A stretch of 24,830 nucleotides of DNA from DASXTW01 sp046726275. Lineage in GTDB: Bacteria > Actinomycetota > UBA4738. The position numbers and the translations under genes are program-made. The stretch covers positions 1 to 24,830 of the forward strand of contig JBKPAF010000017.1 of assembly GCA_046726275.1 (NCBI GenBank). Reading direction: 5' to 3'. The notes beneath the pieces are model-generated. The model was not told the DNA's origin. It did no database searches and was given only the letters and a program-made list of their open reading frames with translations. Within the stretch, counting starts at the first letter, position 1. Every line of letters begins with the position of its first letter. Positions 1-6,401 of the stretch are shown here, piece by piece.

Positions 1-29
1 GCGTGTGGGTTCGAATCCCACCCCGGGCA
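1..29 (+). tRNA. tRNA 3' fragment (T arm and 3' acceptor strand)
   Basis: Bases 5-9 (GTGGG) and 17-21 (CCCAC) form a 5-bp T stem around the loop TTCGAAT (10-16). Bases 22-28 (CCCGGGC) are the 3' acceptor strand and base 29 (A) is the discriminator. CCA is not encoded. The 5' half, including the anticodon, lies outside the window, so the isotype cannot be read. A GCCCGGG acceptor with discriminator A would fit tRNA-Leu, but this is a guess. Confidence 0.85.
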
Positions 30-53
30 CAGGGGTGCCCTCCCACTGGTGGC

Positions 54-1229
54 TTAGGCGTGCGGGCCGACCGTAACGGTGCCCACCGTAAGGGTCGGCA
101 CGGCCTCCATGACCGCGCCCACCAGTTCGGCCTCGTCGTCGAGCTGCCGGCGATGCCTCGCGGACAGCTCGCGAATCGGTTCCACGGTGATGGCGAGCTT
201 CCGACCGGAGCGCCGCTGGTGCCACACTCCACCGACAACGCCATCGACCAGGAGCACCGGGTAGTTGCCGGCCTGGCCCGACGGAGTGAGCGCGCGGGTC
301 GCGGCTGCACCGGGGTACAGCCGGTCCCGAGGCTGACCCCCGACGACGAACGCGTCGAAGTGAGGCAGCAGGCGGACCCCAGTGTGGGGCTGCAGCGGCG
401 TCCTGGTGTCCCCCGCAGTCACCCAGCTGGGCTCGCCCTCCAGCTCGACTTGCTCCAGATCGCCCGTCAGCCGCTGGAACAGCTCGACGCCCGGCCGCGG
501 CGGGATGCCGAGCCATCGGGCGAAGTGCTGGGGCGTGGCTGGCCCGTAGGCGTACAGGTAGCGCGTAACAAGGTTGCGCAGAGCCGACTCGCCGTCGTCA
601 GGCCGGAAACCGGGCAGCCACCGATGCGCGTTGGTGTAGGTCACGTTGCTGCCCCGGTTCGGTCCGAAGCAGAGCAGGCCGCGGTGGGCGGCCGTGCTCG
701 TTAGCTGACGCCAGCGCGGCCACATCTCCTGGAACGCCTCCATCGTCCGCTCCCCGGCCCACGGGCCGGTCCGGTCCACGATCGCCTCGGTCAGTTCATC
801 GACGGTCAGTTCCGTGTCCGCCAAAGCGTCGCCGATTGCGGCGACAACCTGGTCAGCCTGCTCGGTGGTGAAGCGGACCGGCTCGGGATGCTTCGGCACT
901 GACGATGGCAGCGCCGACAGCGCCCCCGTCCACATTGGCAGGTCGGCGGTGGACAGCAGGTGCACGGTGCCGCGGGGACCGAACGTCTTGACCAGGGTGC
1001 GGTCCTCCCAGAGAGCGCGCTGCACGTCGACGCGGGTCGCCCCAGCGATACGCCGCCCGATCGAGAGCTCGGCGGCGCTGAGGATTTGAGCATGCACTCC
1101 GCACACGACCCCGGCGATGTCTGCAGGACCCAGGTTCGCGGCCGGTTCGGTCAGTGCGTGGCGGGCTATCCTTCGGGCCGTGACGCCACTCCACGTCAGG
1201 GAGGCCGGGGCCTTGGACTTCCGAGTCAC
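54..1229 (-). CDS. winged-helix DNA-binding protein, AlkZ-like (HTH_42 family)
   Basis: This 391-aa protein looks like the HTH_42/AlkZ family, whose studied members are DNA glycosylases that unhook bulky or crosslinked alkyl adducts. The N-terminal part carries a family-typical segment with H46-A47-Q48 just before LSAAEL. This is the position of the catalytic Gln-x-Gln of Streptomyces AlkZ, here with His first. The C-terminal part (VVGGQPRDRLYP, then the VDGVVGGVWHQRR segment near the end) also matches the family pattern. The start is GTG at 1229 with a GGGAGA ribosome site about 10 bases upstream. The gene is convergent with the tRNA and divergent from the DinB gene. Glycosylase activity is inference; many family members are uncharacterised. 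Confidence 0.8.
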   Translation of the reverse strand: MTRKSKAPASLTWSGVTARRIARHALTEPAANLGPADIAGVVCGVHAQILSAAELSIGRRIAGATRVDVQRALWEDRTLVKTFGPRGTVHLLSTADLPMWTGALSALPSSVPKHPEPVRFTTEQADQVVAAIGDALADTELTVDELTEAIVDRTGPWAGERTMEAFQEMWPRWRQLTSTAAHRGLLCFGPNRGSNVTYTNAHRWLPGFRPDDGESALRNLVTRYLYAYGPATPQHFARWLGIPPRPGVELFQRLTGDLEQVELEGEPSWVTAGDTRTPLQPHTGVRLLPHFDAFVVGGQPRDRLYPGAAATRALTPSGQAGNYPVLLVDGVVGGVWHQRRSGRKLAITVEPIRELSARHRRQLDDEAELVGAVMEAVPTLTVGTVTVGPHA

Positions 1230-1276
1230 GGACGCACATTCTCCCGGGTCGGTCTAAGGGACGCTCGAGCTGTTGG

Positions 1277-1302
1277 CCGAGCGCGACCGCGTCGTCGCTC
1301 GG
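1277..1302. repeat. inverted repeat in a divergent intergenic region
   Basis: CCGAGCG (1277-1283) pairs with CGCTCGG (1296-1302). Inside it, CGAC (1284-1287) pairs with GTCG (1291-1294), leaving a one-base bulge and a 3-base loop. It lies between two divergent start codons. It could be an operator or a chance structure in GC-rich DNA. Confidence 0.35.
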
Positions 1303-1353
1303 TTCCGCTGCTCCGGGCACCACCGCTTGTCCAGCCGATCATGCGCAGCGTGC

Positions 1354-1359
1354 TACGGT
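1354..1359 (+). promoter_or_regulatory. candidate -10 element of a leaderless promoter
   Basis: TACGGT fits the actinobacterial TANNNT -10 pattern and ends six bases before the ATG at 1366. No ribosome binding site is visible in between. Transcription would begin at or next to the start codon. No convincing -35 is seen; TTGTCC at 1327 is too far upstream. Confidence 0.45.
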
Positions 1360-1365
1360 CCGCGC

Positions 1366-1875
1366 ATGGGTCAGCGAGTGCCATTCACGGGTGGGGAGAA
1401 GGAAAGCCTGCACGTCAGCCTCGACCGGCACCTCGATGTGGTGCTGTGGAAACTGGAGGGCCTCGACGACGAACAACTAAGGCGGCCGATGACCCCATCT
1501 GGGACGAACCTGTTGGGATTGGTAAAGCATCTGGGGGCCGTCGAGTACGGATGGTTCTGCGAGACCTTCGGGCGCGAGACGGAGCCGCTCCCGTTCGATG
1601 AGGATGACGAGAATGCCGACATGCGCGCGGAGCCGCACGAAACGACCGAGGACATCCTGGCGTTCTTCGGTCGAGCCCGGGCCGCGGCCGACCGGGTGAT
1701 CGACGAGCTGGATCCCGACGACGTCGGCAAGGCGTGGTTCGGCGATTCGGTGTCCCTCCGCTGGGTGCTCATTCACATGATCGAGGAGACCGCCCGGCAC
1801 GCAGGCCACATGGACATCGTTCGCGAGCTCATCGACGGGACGACTGGCGATCACCCGCGGGACGAGGCTCAATAG
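1366..1875 (+). CDS. DinB/DUF664 family protein (mycothiol-dependent enzyme-like)
   Basis: This 169-aa protein has the four-helix-bundle DinB_2/DUF664 pattern. Candidate metal ligands are H55 (in GLVKHLGAVEY) and the pair H145/H148 (in EETARHAGHMD), at the spacing usual for this family. In Actinobacteria these proteins are often thiol transferases or isomerases using mycothiol; the substrate here is unknown. The ATG at 1366 is preferred over an upstream in-frame GTG at 1273, because the protein matches the family from there and a -10 element lies six bases upstream. The next gene begins 20 bases after the stop, so the two are probably co-transcribed. Confidence 0.85.
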   Translation: MGQRVPFTGGEKESLHVSLDRHLDVVLWKLEGLDDEQLRRPMTPSGTNLLGLVKHLGAVEYGWFCETFGRETEPLPFDEDDENADMRAEPHETTEDILAFFGRARAAADRVIDELDPDDVGKAWFGDSVSLRWVLIHMIEETARHAGHMDIVRELIDGTTGDHPRDEAQ

Positions 1876-1895
1876 TTCGTAATCTGGCCGCCGGA

Positions 1896-2243
1896 ATGGC
1901 CGATCATGGGACTCGACCACGTGAGGATCACGGGCAGCACGTCTGGACCGTGGACACATGGCGGGTGAGGCCAGGGAGGGAAGCTCACTTCCTGGATCGT
2001 TGCCGGGCGCTGAACCCTGAGCCCCTCACCCTGTACCGGGATGCGGAAGAGCCCGGTCTTTTCTGGTCGCCGGCGAAGTGGGAGAGTCGAGAAGCTCTCG
2101 ATCGGTGGCGAGCAGGCCCCGAGTACCTGGCTGTGGTCCGATCACTGGAAGTCGATGTGCTCGATCACCAAACCCACGTGATGACGGACGTGCCCGGGTT
2201 TCCTCCACACGCTGCCTCGAGCGAGGACAGTCGCGGCCCGTGA
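1896..2243 (+). CDS. antibiotic biosynthesis monooxygenase (ABM)-like small protein
   Basis: This 115-aa protein has a core reading VDTWRVRPGREAHF, then LFWSPAKWESREALDRW, ending near LEVDVLDHQT. This resembles the ferredoxin-like dimeric alpha/beta-barrel (ABM) family, which includes small monooxygenases and heme-degrading enzymes, but many members have no known substrate. The start is uncertain. ATG 1896 lies 20 bases after the DinB-like gene with only a weak GGA upstream; GTG 1950 sits at the beginning of the conserved core. The tail after residue 100 is charged and probably disordered. Function is not assigned beyond the fold. Confidence 0.65.
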   Translation: MADHGTRPREDHGQHVWTVDTWRVRPGREAHFLDRCRALNPEPLTLYRDAEEPGLFWSPAKWESREALDRWRAGPEYLAVVRSLEVDVLDHQTHVMTDVPGFPPHAASSEDSRGP

Positions 2244-2368
2244 CCAAGGCGTTTCCACGCTCTCCTCTTCCAGCCTCACTCGGCCGGGGGCACGGAGTCC
2301 GTCAATTGGATCCCGGGCTTGCTCTGAACCGCGCACGTCTCTCGCTCGTAGACCCACCGAGGGGGGCC

Positions 2369-2393
2369 TCTGGAGGAGCTCTTTGGCTCCAGA
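2369..2393 (+). promoter_or_regulatory. 5' untranslated hairpin just before a ribosome binding site
   Basis: TCTGGAG (2369-2375) and CTCCAGA (2387-2393) form a perfect 7-bp inverted repeat with an 11-base loop. A competing 5-bp stem, GGAGC/GCTCC, lies at 2375-2390. It ends three bases before the GGGGGAG ribosome site of the gene starting at 2405, so it could affect translation or RNA stability. No regulator is suggested. Confidence 0.4.
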
Positions 2394-2404
2394 AAGGGGG
2401 AGAG

Positions 2405-2836
2405 ATGGAGCGGGCGCTCACCTCGCCCAAGAAAGGGCTCGGGCTGGCATCGGTGATACTGGCGGTGGGCCTCGCCTTGATCGTTGTGCCATCGCGAGAG
2501 GCAGCTGCTGCTCACGAGGACTGCACGATGTCGGTCTCCGGACCCTTCTTCTACGCGGGCATGGTGTTCCCGGTCATCGAGGTCAGCTGCGATTCGGTCA
2601 AGCAGACCATTCGTCTCGATGCCGCGTTGGACATGGACGGGTCGCAAGTGGCGAAGTCCAGCCGAACCTGTCGTAACGTCAGCCGCTGCGTGACGGGGCT
2701 GGCCAGGGACGGCATCTTCGCCATGGACATCCCGGGCAACCAGCACTGGTGCGGCCGGGGGTCGGCCTCGGTTCGCTCGAAGGGGTCGACACGCTTCTTC
2801 CCCGAAGTGACCTCGTGCGAGTCGGAGGACTTCTGA
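2405..2836 (+). CDS. small secreted six-cysteine protein, unknown function
   Basis: This 143-aa protein opens with a signal-peptide-like segment: a short charged region, a hydrophobic stretch LGLASVILAVGLALIVV, then a likely cleavage site near REAAAA-HED. The mature part has six cysteines (DCTM, VSCDS, RTCRN, SRCVT, HWCGR, TSCES), consistent with up to three disulfides and an extracellular location. The pattern looks like a small beta-sandwich, but no family is recognised. ATG 2405 has a strong GGGGGAG site just upstream and starts exactly at the signal peptide, so the longer in-frame upstream extension is rejected. The 161-base upstream gap holds a hairpin next to the ribosome site. The neighbour downstream is convergent, 40 bases away. 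Confidence 0.75.
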   Translation: MERALTSPKKGLGLASVILAVGLALIVVPSREAAAAHEDCTMSVSGPFFYAGMVFPVIEVSCDSVKQTIRLDAALDMDGSQVAKSSRTCRNVSRCVTGLARDGIFAMDIPGNQHWCGRGSASVRSKGSTRFFPEVTSCESEDF

Positions 2837-2876
2837 AGGCGGGTAGGTCAGTCCAACAAGGCCGTGTTCGTACGAG

Positions 2877-3323
2877 CTAGGTGAACTTCCATTCGAACAG
2901 GACGGCGGTGCGATCGGGACCTCCCCCGGCCGAGGTGTATGTGGCGAGGGCGCCCTCGTTGTCCTCCTCGGTGAGGACCCACATCCCGTAGCACCCGCGC
3001 TCCCTGGCGACCTCGACCAGGCGTTGGATGAGCGCTTTCGCCACGCCCCGGCGTCGCCATCTCGGACCCACGCCGAGCTCGTACAGGAACATCTCCCGCC
3101 CCTTGTCGGGATGGACCATGTCGACCCCTGTGACGAAGCCCACGGGGACTGTGCCCAGATATGCGATGAGCAGGTGATGGTTCGGCTCGTTAAGAAAGGA
3201 TCGAGCCCAGTCCTCGCGGGGCGGATGGTCAAACAGGTCCCCGGCGGCAAGGATGAGAGCTTCGTCACCGCGGCCCAACCGACGGATGACCACCTCGACC
3301 AGCTCGGACGCCGACTCGTTCAC
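2877..3323 (-). CDS. GNAT N-acetyltransferase, AAC(3)-I-like
   Basis: This 148-aa protein is a single-domain GNAT acetyltransferase. The acetyl-CoA binding motif is RWRRRGVA at residues 88-95. The segments DLFDHPP (29-35), MVHPDKGREMFLYELGV (69-85) and MWVLTEEDNEGALATY resemble aminoglycoside 3-N-acetyltransferase family I. Such family members acetylate amines, sometimes aminoglycosides; real resistance activity is not shown. The start is GTG 3323, preceded by an AGGAAGG site that overlaps the stop codon of the oxidoreductase gene 17 bases upstream. A longer in-frame reading would run back into that gene and is rejected. It is the last gene of a four-gene minus-strand run. Confidence 0.85.
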   Translation of the reverse strand: MNESASELVEVVIRRLGRGDEALILAAGDLFDHPPREDWARSFLNEPNHHLLIAYLGTVPVGFVTGVDMVHPDKGREMFLYELGVGPRWRRRGVAKALIQRLVEVARERGCYGMWVLTEEDNEGALATYTSAGGGPDRTAVLFEWKFT

Positions 3324-3340
3324 CGGGGGGGCGAGCCTTC

Positions 3341-4171
3341 CTAGGCCGTAGCCCTCGGTGGGCCCGCCTCGACCCGTCGGCGGGTTGAGTCCGCTCGACC
3401 GCCCGACCAGTCGGACTCGATCCACCACGTGGCTCCCGCATCCGCCCATGGCCGGACGGCTTCGGCGGCGGCCGCGGAGTCGTCAGGGGTTGTCGTCCCC
3501 TCGACGACGATGTCGAAGCCTTCGAGGCTGCGACGTTCACCGATCCAGTCCCGCATCTCGGAAACCGCCTTGGGCCCGTATTCGACACCGCTGTCCGGGA
3601 GGACATAGGGAAGCAGTCCGTCGTAACGGAGCACCCGGCCCATGGAGCGCTCACTCGGCCATCCACCGACTACCCAGATCGGGATGCGCGGCTGCTGGAC
3701 CGGCGTGGGCGCAAATGCCATCGCCTCGAACCGGTAGTGCCGGCCCTGATAGCCGAAGGGCTTCCCCGTCCACAGCCCCGTGAGGATGTCGAGCGTCTCG
3801 TCGAGCCGCTTGGCTCGCGTCCGCCGGTCGGTGGGCTCGCCCACGCGTCCCCACCCCGAGTCGTCGAGCGCGCCCAGGCCGACAGGGAGCACCAGCCGCC
3901 CATTGGAGAGGTGATCGAGCGTGACGGTCTCGCGGGCTACCTTCCACGGGCGACGTCGGGCCAAGGGCATGATCATGGCTCCCAGCCGCACGCGGCTCGT
4001 CGCCATCGCGAACCCAGCCATCAGCACCCAAGGATCGTGGGCCTGGAAGTCGTCGCCGAGGTGGATGCCGTCCCAGGTGAAGACGCCGTCCCACCCGGTC
4101 CGCTCGGCGGCCTGTGCCAGGGCCACTTGCTCGCTGACGGTCCCCCCCGTGATGAGCGCTCCGAACCTCAC
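3341..4171 (-). CDS. LLM-class (luciferase-like) flavin/F420-dependent oxidoreductase
   Basis: This 276-aa protein is a bacterial-luciferase-like TIM-barrel oxidoreductase of the F420- or FMN-dependent type. Visible signs are the N-terminal strand MRFGALI, the segment AERTGWDGVFTWDGIHL, the segment VRLGAMIMPLARRRPWKVARETVTLDHLSNGRLVLPVGLG and the C-terminal PRIPIWVVGGW. The substrate cannot be told. The start is GTG 4171, ten bases after the stop of the serine hydrolase gene. The upstream sequence contains TAGCAT seven bases before the GTG, which might add an internal leaderless promoter. The gene lies between a serine hydrolase and a GNAT acetyltransferase, suggesting a small-molecule modification or breakdown operon. 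Confidence 0.9.
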   Translation of the reverse strand: MRFGALITGGTVSEQVALAQAAERTGWDGVFTWDGIHLGDDFQAHDPWVLMAGFAMATSRVRLGAMIMPLARRRPWKVARETVTLDHLSNGRLVLPVGLGALDDSGWGRVGEPTDRRTRAKRLDETLDILTGLWTGKPFGYQGRHYRFEAMAFAPTPVQQPRIPIWVVGGWPSERSMGRVLRYDGLLPYVLPDSGVEYGPKAVSEMRDWIGERRSLEGFDIVVEGTTTPDDSAAAAEAVRPWADAGATWWIESDWSGGRADSTRRRVEAGPPRATA

Positions 4172-4181
4172 CCGACCGATG

Positions 4182-5006
4182 CTATTGGATGGGAAGTCGG
4201 TACCGCTCCAGCACCGAGTCGGAGAACCTCGGCCATTCCTTCACAGCCCATGGCCCGAACCCCCGGTCGGTCACTGCCACTATGGCCAGCCGAGGGTCGG
4301 GATCGACCCACAGGAAGGCGCCCGAGCCGCCGAAGTGCCCGAACGTCCGCGGCGAGTTGTGATGTCCCGTCCAGTGCGGCTGCTTGTCATCCCGGATCTC
4401 GAATGTCAGGCCCCACGGGTTCCGGTCGAACCGGCCGAAGTCCGGAAGCACGCCGGCAAGGTCCGGGAACTGTGGCGTGGTCGCCTCGGCAAGGGTGGCC
4501 GGTGAGATCAGGGTGGGACGAAGAAGCTCGCGGCCGAAGGCAAGCAGATCTGTCACCGTGCTCCACATACCGTGGGCTGGGGATCCGCGCAGCTCCGTGT
4601 GGGACATCCCGAGCGGTTCCAGTACGCCCTGCCGCAGATAGTCCTCGAAGGGCATCCCCGCGCGATTGGTCAGATGCTCCACGAATCGCTCGATCCCGAC
4701 GTTCGAGTAGATGCGCCGCCGCCCTGGCGGAGCGAGGACCCGGTCCTGGTCGAACGCCAACCCCGAGGCGTGGGCGAGCAGGTGACGAACGGTGGAGCCT
4801 TCCGGACCGGCGGGCTCGTCCAGGTCGATCGCTCCTTCCTCGGCGGCCACCAGCGCGGCCAGCCCCACCAGTAGCTTGCCCACCGACGCGATGGGAGCCG
4901 TCCAATCCGGATCGCCGGCCAGCCCCAGCGTACGTCCTGGTGCGGTGACTCCGGCCGCCACCGACCTCACCGGCCACCCGGCCACCAGCGAAGTGAGATC
5001 GTCCAC
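4182..5006 (-). CDS. serine hydrolase, beta-lactamase class C / PBP4-like family
   Basis: This 274-aa protein has the three active-site motifs of the penicilloyl-serine hydrolase family: S41-V-G-K44 (nucleophile and base), Y100-S-N102, and H224-F-G-G in place of KTG. Members hydrolyse esters, amides, peptides or beta-lactams, and many are esterases. No signal peptide is apparent, so the enzyme is probably cytoplasmic, which argues against a classical secreted beta-lactamase. It is shorter than typical AmpC proteins. The GTG start at 5006 directly abuts the TAA stop of the cyclase-family gene (TAAGTG), implying translational coupling. Confidence 0.85.
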   Translation of the reverse strand: MDDLTSLVAGWPVRSVAAGVTAPGRTLGLAGDPDWTAPIASVGKLLVGLAALVAAEEGAIDLDEPAGPEGSTVRHLLAHASGLAFDQDRVLAPPGRRRIYSNVGIERFVEHLTNRAGMPFEDYLRQGVLEPLGMSHTELRGSPAHGMWSTVTDLLAFGRELLRPTLISPATLAEATTPQFPDLAGVLPDFGRFDRNPWGLTFEIRDDKQPHWTGHHNSPRTFGHFGGSGAFLWVDPDPRLAIVAVTDRGFGPWAVKEWPRFSDSVLERYRLPIQ

Positions 5007-5663
5007 TTACCGATCGAGGACGGCGTAGGCGCGCACCGGGAACGATCCCAGCCCAACCACTGGCGGGGGCGCAGCGCTGAACCGAAAGCCTCCGGGGGGA
5101 AGTTCGTCGAGGCGGCAGAGATGTTCCACGATCGGGATCCCCGCCGCGAGCAAGGTGCTGTGGGCCGGCCGCTCGCCGGTGGACGTCCCGTCGATGTTCA
5201 GCGAGTCGATCCCGACCAGGACCGCTCCCTGCTCGACGAGCCAGCCAGAGCCATCGGCCGTGAGGAACGGGTGGCCGGTGAAGTACGCCTCCGAACCCCA
5301 ATTCCTGGACCATCCCGTGTACAGCAAGACGGCCCGCCCGGCCACAGGATGACCCTGAAGAAGCTCCGGACTGATGGACTGCACCCCGACCGCATCGATC
5401 AGGACGCCGTCAAGCTCGGCCATCCGATCGAGCCACGTGGTCGCCAGGTCGGTCCCGCCCTCGTACCGATGCTCCGGTGTGTCGAGGTAGGTGCCGGTGT
5501 TGCCGACCATGCAGATCCGGCCGATGTGGAATTCCGTGCCCGGGGCGTAACGAGCACGCGATGCCTCTCGGGTCATATGGTCCCCGATCTCGGGCCCGGG
5601 AAGACCCGGATACGTGACCATTCCGTCTTCGATGACGTGGCTCAGGTCGACGATTCGGCCCAC
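5007..5663 (-). CDS. cyclase-family (kynurenine formamidase-like) hydrolase with an altered metal motif
   Basis: This 218-aa protein belongs to the cyclase/kynurenine formamidase/isatin hydrolase family (PF04199 type): it opens with IVDLSHVIEDGMVTYPG and closes with the usual FRFSAAPPPVVGLGSFPVRAYAVL. The family normally binds Mn or Zn through a HxGTHxDxPxH motif. Here the segment at 55-65 reads N-T-G-T-Y-L-D-T-P-E-H, so two usual His ligands are Asn55 and Tyr59, while Asp61 and His65 remain. Activity on a ring amide or lactone is inferred from the family. The start is GTG 5663 with a strong AAAGGAGG site lying inside an inverted repeat. It is the first gene of a four-gene run. Confidence 0.85.
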   Translation of the reverse strand: MGRIVDLSHVIEDGMVTYPGLPGPEIGDHMTREASRARYAPGTEFHIGRICMVGNTGTYLDTPEHRYEGGTDLATTWLDRMAELDGVLIDAVGVQSISPELLQGHPVAGRAVLLYTGWSRNWGSEAYFTGHPFLTADGSGWLVEQGAVLVGIDSLNIDGTSTGERPAHSTLLAAGIPIVEHLCRLDELPPGGFRFSAAPPPVVGLGSFPVRAYAVLDR

Positions 5664-5670
5664 GCTGGCC

Positions 5671-5691
5671 TCCTTTGCTCAGCGCAAAGGA
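5671..5691 (-). promoter_or_regulatory. inverted repeat covering the cyclase-gene ribosome binding site
   Basis: TCCTTTGC (5671-5678) and GCAAAGGA (5684-5691) form a perfect 8-bp inverted repeat around a 5-base loop. On the minus strand the downstream arm contains most of the AAAGGAGG ribosome site of the gene starting at 5663. As RNA it could close translation initiation; as DNA it could be an operator. Confidence 0.5.
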
Positions 5692-5801
5692 TGCCGGGAC
5701 GACGGACGGGTCTCAAGCGGAGCCGTTCGCCGGGCATAAACGGGACAGCGGAATCGTTATCAAAGGGCACGCGCAGCGCACCTCGTCGAAGGAGGCACGC
5801 C

Positions 5802-6401
5802 ATGGAGCAGACCAAGGACGCCACGTTCACCAGAACCATCAATGGAGTCGAAGCGCCGGCTCCCGGAGACTGGGTTTTTGACAAGCCACACACCAATCTG
5901 ATGTTCGTGGCGCGGTACGCCATGCTCACGAAGGTCCGTGGTCACTTCGGCGATTTCCAGGGAACCATCCACGTCGCCGAGAAGCCTGAGGACTCCTCGG
6001 TTGAGCTCTCCATGGATGCCTCGACCATAACGACCGACAACGACACGCGGGACAACCACCTCCGCTCGGGCGACTTCCTCGACCTCGAGAATCACCCCAC
6101 GATCACGTTCAAGAGCACGAAGGTCGAGCTGCTCGGCGACGACCGAATCCGGGTGACCGGCGATCTGACGATCCGCGGAGTGACCCGGGAGGTCGTCCTG
6201 GACGCAGAGTATGTGGGAGTTGGGATGGACGCCTACGGGCGTACCCGGGTCGCGTTCTCCGCCAGGACCGAGATCGACCGGGACGACTTCGACGTCAGCT
6301 GGAACATGGCGCTGGAGACGGGTGGCCTCCTGGTGGGGAAGAGGGTCCAGGTCGAGCTCGAGGTCCAGGCGCTGCCCGCCGCCCTTCTTCAGGCGGGCTG
6401 A
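5802..6401 (+). CDS. YceI family protein
   Basis: This 199-aa protein has the YceI lipocalin-like fold signature. DWVFDKPHTNLMFVARYAM is followed by KVRGHFGDFQGTI, then DNDTRDNHLRSGDFLDLENHPTITFKST, then VTGDLTIRGVTREVVLDAEYVG. YceI proteins bind polyisoprenoid chains in a barrel and are linked to stress or isoprenoid metabolism. There is no signal peptide, so this copy is probably cytoplasmic. The ATG at 5802 has an ideal AAGGAGG site (5789-5795) six bases upstream. The 3' end overlaps the convergent MFS gene by 13 bases. Confidence 0.92.
   Translation: MEQTKDATFTRTINGVEAPAPGDWVFDKPHTNLMFVARYAMLTKVRGHFGDFQGTIHVAEKPEDSSVELSMDASTITTDNDTRDNHLRSGDFLDLENHPTITFKSTKVELLGDDRIRVTGDLTIRGVTREVVLDAEYVGVGMDAYGRTRVAFSARTEIDRDDFDVSWNMALETGGLLVGKRVQVELEVQALPAALLQAG

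Noticed and set aside
3..704. Plus-strand open frame of 233 codons starting inside the tRNA
   Set aside because: It begins in the tRNA T arm (the VRIPPRAQ pattern is a common tRNA artefact) and is antisense to the AlkZ-like gene, with a low-complexity Arg/Pro-rich product.
3737..4948. Plus-strand open frame of 403 codons
   Set aside because: Antisense to the serine hydrolase and LLM genes, both of which have clear family motifs.
4182..5006. Beta-lactamase resistance gene
   Set aside because: The SxxK and YxN motifs fit, but there is no signal peptide and HFG replaces KTG; an esterase-like role is as likely, so only the broad family is reported.
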